Assembly: GCA_964580465.1 (NCBI GenBank)
Contig: CAZOKJ010000010.1
Location: 1-64,000 of the forward strand
DNA length: 64,000 nucleotides
DNA from: Taishania sp964580465
GTDB taxonomy: Bacteria > Bacteroidota > Bacteroidia > Flavobacteriales_D > Crocinitomicaceae
Direction of reading: 5' to 3'
The notes below the pieces were generated by a model, which worked only from the letters and a program-made list of their open reading frames with translations, was not told the origin of the DNA and did no database searches. Positions 22,739 through 32,300 of the stretch are shown piece by piece. The number at the start of each line of letters is the position of its first letter. Position 1 is the stretch's first letter. The position numbers and the translations under genes are program-made.

Positions 22739-24868
22739 TTATTTCACCAATGTCATTTCGTCAATTAAATTTTGAGCTCCGTAAACGCGGTCAACCAACC
22801 ACAATACATAACGAATGTCACAAGAAATGGTGCGTTGAACTTTGTCTTCAAAGAAGATATTTCCAGACATTGCTTCCCAATTACCGTCGAAAGCTGTACC
22901 AATCAAGTGACCATCAGCGTTGATTACTGGTGAACCAGAGTTACCACCTGTAATATCATTGTTTGAAAGGAAGTTAACAACTACATGGCCTCTTTCTTTG
23001 TCTGCATATTGTCCCCAATCTTTTTTCTTCCAAACTTCTTTGATGCGTGGATCAACGATAAATTCTTCGCTTGTAGGATCTTCTTTTTGAAACATACCAT
23101 CTAAGCTTGTAACGTAATCGTAGCTCACTGCGTCTTTAGGACTATAAGGCAAAATTTGACCGTAAGTCATACGCAGTGTTGAGTTTGCGTTAGGGTAAAA
23201 CTTCTTATTTGGCTGCATTTCTTGAACTCCTTTTGTGAACAAACGATTTGCTTTTTTCAAATCATCAGTTGCTTGTTGAATTTCTGGAGTTGCTAATGCT
23301 TGATCATGAGCGATAGAAATATCTTCAATAATAGCGAAGAAAGGGTCTTTTTGTAAGGCTTTTACAGATGGTTTTGCAGCAAATTTGTCAAATTTCTCCT
23401 TGTTGAAGAACATTGATTTAGATTTGAAAGAAGCACCGTATTTAGCCGCTTTAGCTGCAATTTTCTTTGTCAAAGCTCCTTGTTGTGCAGCTGGAATGTC
23501 TTTTATGTATTGCTTTAAAAGTTCAGTAGCAATTTCAGATTCGATGTTCATGTCCGCATTTGTGAAATACTCCGAAGCAGCATTGATTGTGAAAGCTAAA
23601 ATACCATTCGCACGTTGTTCATTGTTTGCAGCCAATGCATCTTTGTATAATTTAAAGCGGTAAGCCAATACAGAAGCATCAACAGTGTAAACAAATTCTG
23701 ATTGGTAAGCCTTAATAATAGCTACATTTTCCAATGTTTTAAAGCTTTTTTGCCATGCAGGAATAACAAACTGGTAATCAGTATTGTTTTTTGCAAATTC
23801 AGCAAATTGGTTTTCCAATGCTTGTTTTTTAGCAATAACGCCATTGTTTTTTACTTGTAAAATTTCACCTTGGAAGTTTTTCCAATAGTTGGCTGTAGAA
23901 GCATAATTAGAAGAATATTTCAAACGAACATCTACATCTTGACTCATGTATTTTTTCATTACGTCCATTTTGATAGCACGCAATTCAACTCGTTTTGGTT
24001 TTTCAATGCTAACAGTTTGTTCAACACCATAAGATGACAAATAACGGTCAGTTCTTCCTGGGAATCCCATTACCATTGAGAAATCATTTTCTTTTACTCC
24101 TTTTAATGAGATAGGTAAATGATGACGAGGTGTAAAAGGAACGTTTTCAGCTGAGTATGGAGCTGGTTTGTTGTCTTTTCCACTGTAAATTCTAAACATT
24201 GAGAAGTCAGCTGTGTGACGTGGCCACATCCAGTTGTCTGTATCTCCTCCGTATTTACCCGCAGATTGTGGTGGTGTTCCAACCAAGCGAATGTCTAAAA
24301 ATTTCTCAGTAACAAATAAATAGTATTCATTTCCATCAAAGAAATCTCTTACGAAAGCTTCGTAATGTGTACCATTTGTTGCTTCTTTAGCAATAGCAGC
24401 ACCGATTTCTTGTGCTTTTGCAGCACGTTGAGATTCATTCATATCAGCAGTGAAATGCTTTGCTACTTGACTTGTAACGTCTTCAATGCGAACAACAAAA
24501 GTTGCAAATAAATTCGTGCGAATTTCTTCTCCATGATTTTTAGCCCAAAAACCATCGTCTAAATAATTGTTTTTAGAAGAAGATGCTTCTGCAATTGCCT
24601 CGTAACCGCAGTGGTGGTTTGTTAAAATTAAACCATTTTTAGAAATAACCTCACCAGTACAATATCCGTTGAATGAGATGATAGCATCTTTAATGGAAGA
24701 ATGATTGATGGAATAAATCTCCTCTGCTGTAAGATTTAAACCATGTTTTTTCATGTCTTCGTAGTTTCTACCTAACAAGAAAGGCAACCACATTCCTTCA
24801 TCAGCACGAGCAATAAAAGCTGGTAAGCTGATGATTAAAGTTAACATACCTAATTTTAATCGATTCAT
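22739..24868 (-). CDS. S46 family dipeptidyl peptidase, DPP7-type
   Basis: A periplasmic or outer-membrane serine dipeptidyl peptidase, 709 residues with a signal peptide ending AFIARA. The catalytic His lies in ILTNHHCGYEAI (about 85-86) and the Ser in GGNSGSPVINADG (about 644). In S46 enzymes the residue 18 positions after this Ser sets P1 preference: Arg (FDRVWEG) in DPP11, which cleaves after Asp/Glu, and Gly (FDGNWEA) in DPP7, which cleaves after hydrophobic residues. This protein reads AFDGNWEAMSG, so DPP7-type specificity is expected. It probably serves peptide nutrition. It is monocistronic with its own promoter and terminator. Confidence 0.94.
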   Translation of the reverse strand: MNRLKLGMLTLIISLPAFIARADEGMWLPFLLGRNYEDMKKHGLNLTAEEIYSINHSSIKDAIISFNGYCTGEVISKNGLILTNHHCGYEAIAEASSSKNNYLDDGFWAKNHGEEIRTNLFATFVVRIEDVTSQVAKHFTADMNESQRAAKAQEIGAAIAKEATNGTHYEAFVRDFFDGNEYYLFVTEKFLDIRLVGTPPQSAGKYGGDTDNWMWPRHTADFSMFRIYSGKDNKPAPYSAENVPFTPRHHLPISLKGVKENDFSMVMGFPGRTDRYLSSYGVEQTVSIEKPKRVELRAIKMDVMKKYMSQDVDVRLKYSSNYASTANYWKNFQGEILQVKNNGVIAKKQALENQFAEFAKNNTDYQFVIPAWQKSFKTLENVAIIKAYQSEFVYTVDASVLAYRFKLYKDALAANNEQRANGILAFTINAASEYFTNADMNIESEIATELLKQYIKDIPAAQQGALTKKIAAKAAKYGASFKSKSMFFNKEKFDKFAAKPSVKALQKDPFFAIIEDISIAHDQALATPEIQQATDDLKKANRLFTKGVQEMQPNKKFYPNANSTLRMTYGQILPYSPKDAVSYDYVTSLDGMFQKEDPTSEEFIVDPRIKEVWKKKDWGQYADKERGHVVVNFLSNNDITGGNSGSPVINADGHLIGTAFDGNWEAMSGNIFFEDKVQRTISCDIRYVLWLVDRVYGAQNLIDEMTLVK

Positions 24869-24894
24869 AACAATTATATATTTTTTTAGAAAGG

Positions 24895-24902
24895 CAAATT
24901 TA
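24895..24902 (-). promoter_or_regulatory. -7 box of the S46 peptidase gene
   Basis: The minus strand reads TAAATTTG, matching TAnnTTTG, 26 bases upstream of the start. Confidence 0.58.
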
Positions 24903-25063
24903 GATAAATCTTTTGTAAATTAAAAGGTTTACGATTAAAAACTAGTTGCAATGTTAGCTGAAAACCTGTGTTCGATTATTAAAATTACATTCAGGCCGCT
25001 CATAAACAGTGAGAAACGATATAAAGCAACGAAAATGTATCTGGATATATTGAGGATGCTTTG

Positions 25064-25276
25064 TGAAGTAGTTTATCTGCGATGCTACTTCGTGGTGTTG
25101 TTTATCAGTTAGATACAGCTTTTCTTTGTCTAAAAAAACACTATTACCTTCGGTGAGACTGCGTGTTCTGCGTTGTTTCTTTTCAATTTAGCCCGCTAAA
25201 TTTTCAAAGAAACGCCTTGACTAATAGTTTTTTAGTTCAACCTGAATGCTAATTTTACAACCGAACTCAGGTTGAA
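25064..25276. repeat. Structured intergenic region with nested inverted repeats
   Basis: Within a 612-base gene-free stretch (24869-25480) several hairpins lie in a row: GAAGTAG/CTACTTC (25065-25091); an outer pair TAAAAAAACACTATTA and CTAATAGTTTTTTA (25131-25234) enclosing a near-perfect stem whose halves (25175-25192 and 25195-25213) meet at a CC centre; and TTCAACCTGA/TCAGGTTGAA (25236-25276). No ORF of note is present. It could be an interspersed repeat, a mobile-element relic or a structured RNA. Confidence 0.65.
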
Positions 25277-25480
25277 ACGGATAAAATTTTCGATAGTACT
25301 CAATAAATGATCAATAATACTGTTTCATTTTTGAGAAGCATTTACTTGTTTTTTTTTAAAATTTTACAATTTTTTATTCCCTTGTTTTTGGCATTGTTTT
25401 TGACCTTATTAAAAATGAATTGTTATTAATTTGATAAAACACTTGTAAATTCTACTTAATGTTTTAACCATTTTTGTAAA

Positions 25481-26368
25481 GTGAAATTTTTATTCTATAT
25501 CATTTTAATTGGTTGGCCTTTATTGGGAAGCGCACAAATCCTTGATAATTCTCAAGGAAATGCGTTCTCTAATAAACCTTTTTTTAATGCAACTTTTATT
25601 GCAAAAAATAACATTCAATCTATCAAAGGTCGTTTTAACTATAAAAAATCGGGAAAACCAATGTATGAAACTGAGTTTTATTACGTTTACAATTTCAACG
25701 ATAAAGGTCAGTTAATTAATACATTTGAAACAAAAAAAGATGACGGTTCGGTTGATACAACTTGGAATGAATACATCTACAATGACGCAGGTAGATTGAT
25801 GGAGCATAAACAAGGAACACGCACTGGCAAAACAAGTATTTATTATCAATTTGATGAAAAAGGAAGGATTGTAGCCGAAGATCATAAAGCTGAATCTGTT
25901 GATTCATTGGGAAATCTTTCTGTGGTTGTTCTCAATTCTGAATTGATTAAGTACGAAGATTATGGATTGCAACATAAAAAAACGACTCTAAACAGTTATG
26001 GTTTGCCATACAAGTCTGAAATGATTTATTACGATGAAAACGGTTACCTACTTGAAAAAGAAGAGCGATTTATTCGAACAGGAAAAACAAACAAACAGGT
26101 TTTTGAATACAACGAAAAAGGTTATTTGGTGAAGAAATTAACCTATGAAGGAAGCGCTTTTGATCCAAGTGAAGAGGTGCAATACGTGTATGACGAGTTT
26201 GGAAATTTGTTTGAAAAACACGAATATAAAGACGGTGTGTATATTTCAGATACACAAATTGTGTACAATGAAAAAACAAAACTAATGACAGCAATCATTA
26301 TCCGTGACGTGAAAACTGACTTTTTAATGGTTATTCGATTTGGAAGTTATTCGTACTTCGAAAAGTAA
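25481..26368 (+). CDS. Secreted YD-repeat-like protein of unknown function
   Basis: A 295-residue exported protein; the GTG start gives the signal peptide MKFLFYIILIGWPLLGSAQ. The body consists of short repeats of the form Y-x-Y-N/D-x-x-G-x-L-x-x-x (EYIYNDAGRLMEH, YYQFDEKGRIVAE, IYYDENGYLLEKE, FEYNEKGYLVKK, QYVYDEFGNLFEKH), similar to YD/RHS-type or MORN-like beta repeats. No T9SS domain, toxin domain or catalytic motif is seen. The only promoter-like box (CATTTTTG) ends seven bases before the GTG, which would make the mRNA nearly leaderless. It converges on the hydrolase gene with an 11-base gap. Confidence 0.75.
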   Translation: MKFLFYIILIGWPLLGSAQILDNSQGNAFSNKPFFNATFIAKNNIQSIKGRFNYKKSGKPMYETEFYYVYNFNDKGQLINTFETKKDDGSVDTTWNEYIYNDAGRLMEHKQGTRTGKTSIYYQFDEKGRIVAEDHKAESVDSLGNLSVVVLNSELIKYEDYGLQHKKTTLNSYGLPYKSEMIYYDENGYLLEKEERFIRTGKTNKQVFEYNEKGYLVKKLTYEGSAFDPSEEVQYVYDEFGNLFEKHEYKDGVYISDTQIVYNEKTKLMTAIIIRDVKTDFLMVIRFGSYSYFEK

Positions 26369-26378
26369 AAATTGAATT

Positions 26379-27269
26379 TTATTTGCTTAAAAGCAAGGTT
26401 ATTTTGGCAGCAATGCTATCGGTATAAAGCCGTGGTCCACAAATGTGATATCCCCTAATTTCGTAAAATTCTTTAGGTTCATTGGCATTATCAAAAATAC
26501 GTTGACCTAATTTTATTGGAATGATTGCGTCTTCTGAACTGTGAATGACTAAAACAGGTTTGTGAAATTCTTGAACAGATTGTTTGGCTGCATAGAGTTC
26601 TTTTACAAATAGTTTACCAAATCCTCCTGCAACTTCTTTGGCTATGTCTTTATGTGAAGAAAACGCTCCTTCTATTATTAATCCATTTATAAAGTCTTGG
26701 TTGGCAGCTGCTACAACTGCTCCTAAGTGACCACCAAGAGATTGACCGTAAATAAGAAGCTTTGTATTTTGCGTTTCAGGCATATTGCTCACAAAAGTAA
26801 CAGCTGAATTACCTTCTTTTAAAACATTTTTTCGAGTAGCCTTACCTGTTGAAAACCCAAAACCACTATAATCGAACAAAAAAAGCTGAAAACCGTGTTT
26901 TGTTAATTCAGAAATAGCTCCGTATTGACTGATTAAATTACCTGCATTGCCATGAAAATGGAGTAGGGTGACAGTTGGAGTTTTGTCTTTTGGAGTTAAT
27001 AACCAACCGTTTAACTCATTTCCACTTTCACTTTTAAAAACAACACTTTTTAGTATAAAGTTTAAATGAATGGTGTCATTATTTTTATCGAAAAACAATG
27101 GTTGATGCGTTGGTTGGCTAAATTGAGCGTAAATGGTATCTTTTTCTGAAGCAATTTGTAGTTTTTTGTCTGTAACCGGAATTTTTTGAGGTCGAAGAAA
27201 CATTTTATTCAAGCTACAACTCGTCAATGATAATACTAAAATACTTAGCAAGTGGATAAAAGTTTTCAT
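26379..27269 (-). CDS. Lipoprotein alpha/beta hydrolase
   Basis: A serine hydrolase of the alpha/beta fold, 296 residues. The N-terminus ends in a lipobox (LSLTSC, Cys18), so it is an envelope lipoprotein. Catalytic features: oxyanion-loop LHFHGNAGNL, nucleophile elbow IYGQSLGGHLGA, acid in IHSSEDAIIPI, and His in GYHICGPR. This is the arrangement of the FrsA/BEM46-like hydrolases. The substrate is unknown. It is the last gene of the era-der-ppx run, 19 bases after the Ppx gene. Confidence 0.87.
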   Translation of the reverse strand: MKTFIHLLSILVLSLTSCSLNKMFLRPQKIPVTDKKLQIASEKDTIYAQFSQPTHQPLFFDKNNDTIHLNFILKSVVFKSESGNELNGWLLTPKDKTPTVTLLHFHGNAGNLISQYGAISELTKHGFQLFLFDYSGFGFSTGKATRKNVLKEGNSAVTFVSNMPETQNTKLLIYGQSLGGHLGAVVAAANQDFINGLIIEGAFSSHKDIAKEVAGGFGKLFVKELYAAKQSVQEFHKPVLVIHSSEDAIIPIKLGQRIFDNANEPKEFYEIRGYHICGPRLYTDSIAAKITLLLSK

Positions 27270-27288
27270 AAGTTGTTTTTTTGATTGC

Positions 27289-28197
27289 TTAGTCTTTTTG
27301 AACTAGCAAAAGAGCATTTCTTTTTCGATGTTTGTTATGCAAGTCATAGACTATGCCGTCAGATAGACCAATTTTAGGAACAATGATTTCTTCACAGCCT
27401 AATTGCTTCATAATGGTACAATAGATATTCAGTGCAGGAACCAAGACGTCAGCGCGGTCGGGTTTTAACTGGTATTGTTCCATCCGTTGACGAACGCTTA
27501 ATTTTTCGAGGTCATTTTTTAAACCTTCTAATGATTCAAAAGAAATAGGATTTAGGTTTTTTGCACCTAAAATTTTGTGTGCTTTGTTGATGTTTCCTCC
27601 GGTTGCGTAAAACGTATATTTTTCTTCAGAAGAGGTGTTTTGGTTCAACCATTCTTTTATTTCATTCCAAATAGTATCCTCCGTTTTTCCGAGTAATAAA
27701 CGCAATGTACCAACTTCAAACGATTTGGATTGCATTTTATTTCCATTTCTAAACAAACTTACTTCTGTGCTACCACCACCGACATCTACGACAATAAAAG
27801 GTTTTGTTTTGTCAATGTCCATCAAGAAAAAAGTACCAAAAATTAAGTCTGCTTCTTCTTCACCTGTTATTACGTCAATGTGAATACCTGTTTTTTCGGC
27901 AATTTTTTGTTTTATTTTTTCACTGTTACTAGCTTCTCGCATAGCAGAAGTAGCACAAGCACGCAGTTCTTTAACTCCAAATAATTCAGAAATTAACTGA
28001 AAAGCATGCATTGTTTTTACAAATTGTTCGGCTTTCTTTTTGTTGATGCGTCCAGTGTCAAACACGCTTTCACCCAATCGCAAAGGGATGCGAGTGTATG
28101 AAATTTTATTGACAAATTTTTTACCGTCTTCCTGTGTTACTTCACCGATTAAAAGACGAGCAGCATTTGTCCCTATGTCAATGGCACCAAATTTCAC
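27289..28197 (-). CDS. Ppx/GppA-family phosphatase
   Basis: An exopolyphosphatase / guanosine pentaphosphatase family enzyme, 302 residues, actin-like ATPase fold. Motifs: FGAIDIGTNAARLLIGEV (phosphate 1 loop), ACATSAMREASN, VITGEEEADLIFG, PFIVVDVGGGSTEVSLF (phosphate 2 loop) and YATGGNINKAHKI. It is the short, single-module form without the C-terminal HD domain, common in Bacteroidota. Whether it favours polyP or pppGpp cannot be told. It lies five bases after der. Confidence 0.92.
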   Translation of the reverse strand: MKFGAIDIGTNAARLLIGEVTQEDGKKFVNKISYTRIPLRLGESVFDTGRINKKKAEQFVKTMHAFQLISELFGVKELRACATSAMREASNSEKIKQKIAEKTGIHIDVITGEEEADLIFGTFFLMDIDKTKPFIVVDVGGGSTEVSLFRNGNKMQSKSFEVGTLRLLLGKTEDTIWNEIKEWLNQNTSSEEKYTFYATGGNINKAHKILGAKNLNPISFESLEGLKNDLEKLSVRQRMEQYQLKPDRADVLVPALNIYCTIMKQLGCEEIIVPKIGLSDGIVYDLHNKHRKRNALLLVQKD

Positions 28198-28202
28198 TTC
28201 GT

Positions 28203-29513
28203 TTATTTTTTTCTAAAGAAAATTTTAATTGGAACACCTTGAAAATTGTATAATTCTCGCAATCTATTTTCCAAGAAACGCTTGTAAGAATCCGCCACAT
28301 ATTGAGGCAAATTACAAAAGAACGCAAAAGCAGGTGTGTGAGTAGGCAATTGCTGAATATACTTAATGCGAATGTACTTTCCTTTAACCGCAGGCGGTGG
28401 GTTTTGACCAATAATATCCAACATGACCTCGTTTAATTCTGAAGTGGAAATTTTACGAGTTCTGTTTTCATAAACCTCCATGGCAGTTTCTAAAGCCTTA
28501 TGAATACGTTGTTTTGTAATTGTTGAAGTAAAAATAATCGGCACGTCATTAAATGGTGCCAATTGTTCACGTATTTTATCTTCGTATTGTTTCATTGTGT
28601 TTTGGTCCTTTTCCACTAAGTCCCATTTGTTTACTAAAACAACAACGCCTTTCGAGTTTTTTTCGATGATATAATAGATGTGCAAATCTTGTTTTTGCAA
28701 ACCTTCTTCAGCATCTATCATGAAAATACAAACATCTGATTCCTCAATAGAGCGAACTGATCGCAATACAGAGTAATATTCAATATCTTCTGTAACCTTG
28801 GCTTTTTTACGAATACCAGCAGTGTCAATCAATAAAAAGTCAAATCCAAAAGCTTTGTATCGCGTGTCGATTGAATCTCTGGTAGTACCTGAAATGTTGG
28901 TAACAATGTTGCGTTCTTCACCAGTTAAAGCATTGACTAACGAAGATTTTCCAACATTTGGCTTTCCAACAATAGCGATGCGAGGGAGGTCTAATTTATC
29001 ATTAACCGATTTATCTTCTTTGTCAAATTTTTTAACTAAATCATCTAACAATTCACCTGTTCCACTTCCACTTACAGCTGAAATGTCATATACATCACCC
29101 AATCCGAATGAATAAAACTCAGCAGACAAACCAATTCTTTGGGTATTATCAACTTTATTGGCAACGATAAAAATAGGTTTTTTTGTTTTGCGAAGAATTT
29201 TAGCGACTGCTTCATCTAAATCAATGATTCCAGTAGTAACATCTACAACAAACACGATAACACTTGCTTCTTGAATAGCGATTTCCACTTGTTTTCTGAT
29301 TTCGCCTTCAAAAATATCGTCGGAACCACGCACATAACCACCCGTGTCTATGACAGAAAATTCATAACCATTCCATTCTCCTCGGCCATATAAACGGTCG
29401 CGAGTAACACCGCTCACTTCTTTGACAATTGCATGTCTTGATTCTGTTAATCGGTTGAAAAGAGTTGATTTTCCTACGTTTGGTCTTCCGACAATTGCAA
29501 CGATATTGCTCAT
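28203..29513 (-). CDS. der: Ribosome biogenesis GTPase Der (EngA)
   Basis: A double-GTPase needed for 50S subunit maturation, 436 residues. G domain 1 shows GRPNVGKST (residues 8-16), DTGGYV and NKVD. G domain 2 shows GKPNVGKSS (about 182-190), DTAGIRKK and NKWD. A C-terminal KH-like domain follows (from about residue 350, ending FQGVPIKIFFRKK). Both P-loops and both NKxD motifs are intact. It sits between era and ppx with a 36-base gap after era. Confidence 0.97.
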   Translation of the reverse strand: MSNIVAIVGRPNVGKSTLFNRLTESRHAIVKEVSGVTRDRLYGRGEWNGYEFSVIDTGGYVRGSDDIFEGEIRKQVEIAIQEASVIVFVVDVTTGIIDLDEAVAKILRKTKKPIFIVANKVDNTQRIGLSAEFYSFGLGDVYDISAVSGSGTGELLDDLVKKFDKEDKSVNDKLDLPRIAIVGKPNVGKSSLVNALTGEERNIVTNISGTTRDSIDTRYKAFGFDFLLIDTAGIRKKAKVTEDIEYYSVLRSVRSIEESDVCIFMIDAEEGLQKQDLHIYYIIEKNSKGVVVLVNKWDLVEKDQNTMKQYEDKIREQLAPFNDVPIIFTSTITKQRIHKALETAMEVYENRTRKISTSELNEVMLDIIGQNPPPAVKGKYIRIKYIQQLPTHTPAFAFFCNLPQYVADSYKRFLENRLRELYNFQGVPIKIFFRKK

Positions 29514-29549
29514 TTTATTTGTGTATTAGTGTTGTTTCCCAACAAGTTA

Positions 29550-30425
29550 TTAATATCCGTATTTTTTTAATTTGAATTCAGAAGCTCTCCAGTCTTTATC
29601 CACTTTGACAAATGTTTCTAAGAAAACTTTGCTTTCAATGAATTTTTCAATTTCGAGGCGAGCTTCGCGGCCAATTCTTTTTAGCATTGTACCCTGACGA
29701 CCAATGATAATTCCCTTTTGTGAATCTCGTTCCACAATAATTAATGCACGGATTCGAGTAATATCTTCTTCTTCCAAGTATTCTTCAATTTCCACTTGAC
29801 AAGAGTACGGAATTTCTTTTTGCAGATGTAGGAATATCTTCTCACGAATTATTTCTGAAACAAAGAAACGCATCGGTCGATCGGACAATGATTCTTTATC
29901 GTAATAAGCTGGATTTTCAGGAGTTAATTCCAAAATTTTCTCCCACACAGCATCAATGTTAAAATTATGCAAAGCAGAAATAGGATATACCAAGGCATTT
30001 GGAAGTTTTTCCTGCCAGTATTGAACACGAGCGATAACCTTTTCTTGGTCACCCAAATCCACTTTATTAATCAAGCAAAGCACAGGAACTTGTAATTTTT
30101 TGATACGTTCCAATGTCTCTTTGTGATTCATATCTGTTTCGTGCATATCCGTAATAAACAGCAATACATCAGCATCTTTGAGGGAAGTGTTAACATATTC
30201 CATCATTTGATCGTGCAATTTATAGGCAGCGTTCACCACCCCTGGAGTATCAGAAAAAACGATTTGATAATCTTCTTCATTCACTATTCCAAGTATGCGA
30301 TGGCGCGTTGTTTGAGCCTTAGACGTTACGATTGAAAGTTTTTCACCGACCAATCGATTCATCAAAGTTGACTTACCAACATTGGGACTTCCGACGATAT
30401 TTACGAAACCTGATTTATGTGCCAT
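29550..30425 (-). CDS. era: GTPase Era
   Basis: A GTPase that binds the 3' end of 16S rRNA and acts in 30S maturation, 291 residues. G motifs: GSPNVGKSTLMNRLVGEKL, the switch I region with TTRHRILG, SDTPGV and CLINKVDLG. The C-terminal KH domain contains IVERDSQKGIIIGRQGTMLKRIG, the RNA-binding GxxG-type loop. It heads the era-der-ppx-hydrolase unit, with a TACCTTTG -7 box close upstream. Confidence 0.97.
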   Translation of the reverse strand: MAHKSGFVNIVGSPNVGKSTLMNRLVGEKLSIVTSKAQTTRHRILGIVNEEDYQIVFSDTPGVVNAAYKLHDQMMEYVNTSLKDADVLLFITDMHETDMNHKETLERIKKLQVPVLCLINKVDLGDQEKVIARVQYWQEKLPNALVYPISALHNFNIDAVWEKILELTPENPAYYDKESLSDRPMRFFVSEIIREKIFLHLQKEIPYSCQVEIEEYLEEEDITRIRALIIVERDSQKGIIIGRQGTMLKRIGREARLEIEKFIESKVFLETFVKVDKDWRASEFKLKKYGY

Positions 30426-30443
30426 TTATTTTGTAATAAACCG

Positions 30444-30451
30444 CAAAGGTA
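30444..30451 (-). promoter_or_regulatory. -7 box of the era operon
   Basis: The minus strand reads TACCTTTG (TAnnTTTG), 18 bases upstream of era. Confidence 0.6.
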
Positions 30452-30734
30452 AGGAAAATTAAAATTTTAATCTTAAAAAAAACAATTATGATTCAATAAA
30501 TTTGCTTTTAACACAAAGTCTTTGACTTTTTAAGGGCTATTGCAACTGTTTGTGGCAGAAAAAGACCAGCAAGAATTAGAATTGAAAAGATACCGAATTT
30601 GTTTGATAATTTGTAAAGATTTATGTTTATATTTGTCTGAAAACTTTCTGCCAATAAGGTTAGGTTTTCTCAACTAATCAAACCTTTTGACAGGTTATAA
30701 ATGAGTCACCACACATAATACAAAAACGACCACA
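30452..30734. other. AT-rich gap between era and the decay zone
   Basis: About 280 bases without a supportable gene. A TATATTTG box near 30635 could be the old promoter of the broken gene starting at 30735. The hairpin-like AAGGTTAGGTTTTCTC/CAAACCTTTTG region is imperfect. Confidence 0.45.
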
Positions 30735-31453
30735 ATGTACCTAATAGATAAAGAAAATAATAGAATCTCCAAATTAAAACAAATGACTTTTTCTGAACTG
30801 AAATTTCGAGAAAGAGAGCATTTATAGGAATGGATTACAAATAATCCTAGTTCATTAGGCGAAGAACTTCTTATCATTCAAAAAGAGTTTAGTGGATTCA
30901 ACGAAACTAACGAACGCCTAGACCTTCTTGCATTAGATAAGTTTGGAAACCTAGTAATAATTGAAAATAAGCTTGATGACTCAGGGAAGGATGTTACTTG
31001 GCAAGTAATTAAATACGCTACTTATCGTGCCAGTTTAACAAAACAAGATATATTGAAAATTTATCAAGTTTTTTAGGTACATCAGCAATTGCTCAAGACA
31101 AAATTTCAGAGTTTTACGATAATAAGGATATATCAGAAATTGTTTTAAATCAAGGCTTAAACTCACAAAGGCTTATTCTTGTAGCAGCAAATTTTAGAAG
31201 AGAAGTTACTTCAACTGTTTTGTGGCTAATGAACTTTAAAATTCGACTTCAATGTTTCAAAGTAACACCTTTTTCTTTCGGAGACCAACTGTTTTTAAAT
31301 GTTGAACAAATTCTACCAACAAAAGACACTGAAGATTTTGCAACTAGTAGCTATTGTCGTGGAGAAGTCTTTATTAATCGTGGAAGTAAAGAAGAAAACA
31401 AAGAGATTTTTGATTACTTCTATGCCATGAAAGATAAAATTCTTATTTATTAG
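30735..31453 (+). pseudogene. Broken DUF4268/NucS-like nuclease-domain protein
   Basis: The translation opens MYLIDKENNRISKLKQMTFSEL and continues LGEELLIIQKEFSGFNETNE, then RLDLLALDKFGNLVIIENKL, the start of a widespread family of about 370 residues with an N-terminal restriction-endonuclease-like domain (D-L-L then E-N-K-L core) and a C-terminal DUF4268 region. An in-frame TAG at 30825-30827 replaces the usual Gln of HLQEW. A frameshift near 31070 moves the reading frame (SFLGTSAIAQDK, then QRLILVAANFRREVTSTVLW). The middle-to-C-terminal part is deleted: VEQILPTKDTEDF is joined to RGEVFINRGSKEENKEIFDYFYAMKDKI. Four kinds of lesion make it non-functional. Confidence 0.8.
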
Positions 31454-31462
31454 TACCTAGCG

Positions 31463-31887
31463 TATTAGGTTTTGATTATAAAGAGATTTCTTTTTGGGTT
31501 CTTGTAATTGTTTTAGCTATTGTTCTTCGGGGATTTCAACTCCTTTATCGTTATAGCCTCTTAAACATTGTCAATATGACAAGAAAGCTTTCAGGTGGCC
31601 AGTATTTTATAGATCATTCATCTTTAAAGTTTGAATCGATAGATAATGAATTTTCAAGAGATTTTAAATTGGATGAAATTGCTGTAATACACCCAACTAA
31701 ACTTGGAACAACAATTGCTAGAGGAGATAATGAAACAAAATTCGACTATTCTACACCAAAACGAAGAGGGTCTTTTGCCGTTGGTAAACCCGATGTAATT
31801 TTCATTCCAACTATCACTACAAATTATTCTGAATTGATAGATAAAATCATAGAATCTTCTCCAAATGCTAAAAAAATCACTTTTTAA
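31463..31887 (+). pseudogene. 5'-truncated membrane-anchored protein fragment
   Basis: An open frame with no start codon at its 5' end encodes a hydrophobic segment (EISFWVLVIVLAIVLRGFQLL) followed by RYSLLNIVNMTRKLSGGQYF and a soluble part ending SELIDKIIESSPNAKKITF. The internal ATG at 31576 would leave out the membrane segment, so it is unlikely to be the native start. It looks like the C-terminal part of a gene whose 5' end was lost when it was joined to the preceding broken gene. Family not recognised; the soluble part could be a PH-like domain. Confidence 0.5.
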
Positions 31888-32300
31888 AAAATCAATTAGC
31901 TTATTATATACAGTCTAAGTTTTTTACTTTTGCAAATTTTTATGCGGGCTGGATTCAAGCGGAAATATTTACGGTGTAGTGTAATTTGTTGATTTTTATA
32001 TGCTTAGGAAAAATCTCTAAATACTGTGTTATTGCAGTTAGTTAAATGTTTTAAGAAGTGCAATTATTTCAGAAATTTCCACAGAGGAATTGAAAACTTA
32101 TTTACAGAAATTAAGCTAGTTTCGCATTTAGAACTTAATATAGTTATTTATAAAAGTAACAATAAGTAGTTTAAAGTGAAAATAAATGCGTAAATTTATT
32201 GTAAAATTAAGAAAAATGATAAGTTTAGTTTCGCTGCTTCTTCGTAGTTTAAGTAGACTGCTGTTAAGTGTAACTATTTCAATCTCGTGAATTTAGTTTT
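31888..32300. other. AT-rich gap without a supportable gene
   Basis: About 410 bases. A TACTTTTG box at 31926-31933 is followed by a 16-codon ORF (31943-31993, MRAGFKRKYLRCSVIC). This could be the relic of a gene start or a chance match. The rest shows only short stop-rich frames. Confidence 0.4.

Noticed and set aside
25064..25276. CRISPR array
   Set aside because: The repeats are inverted pairs of differing sequence, not regularly spaced direct repeats, and no cas gene is nearby.
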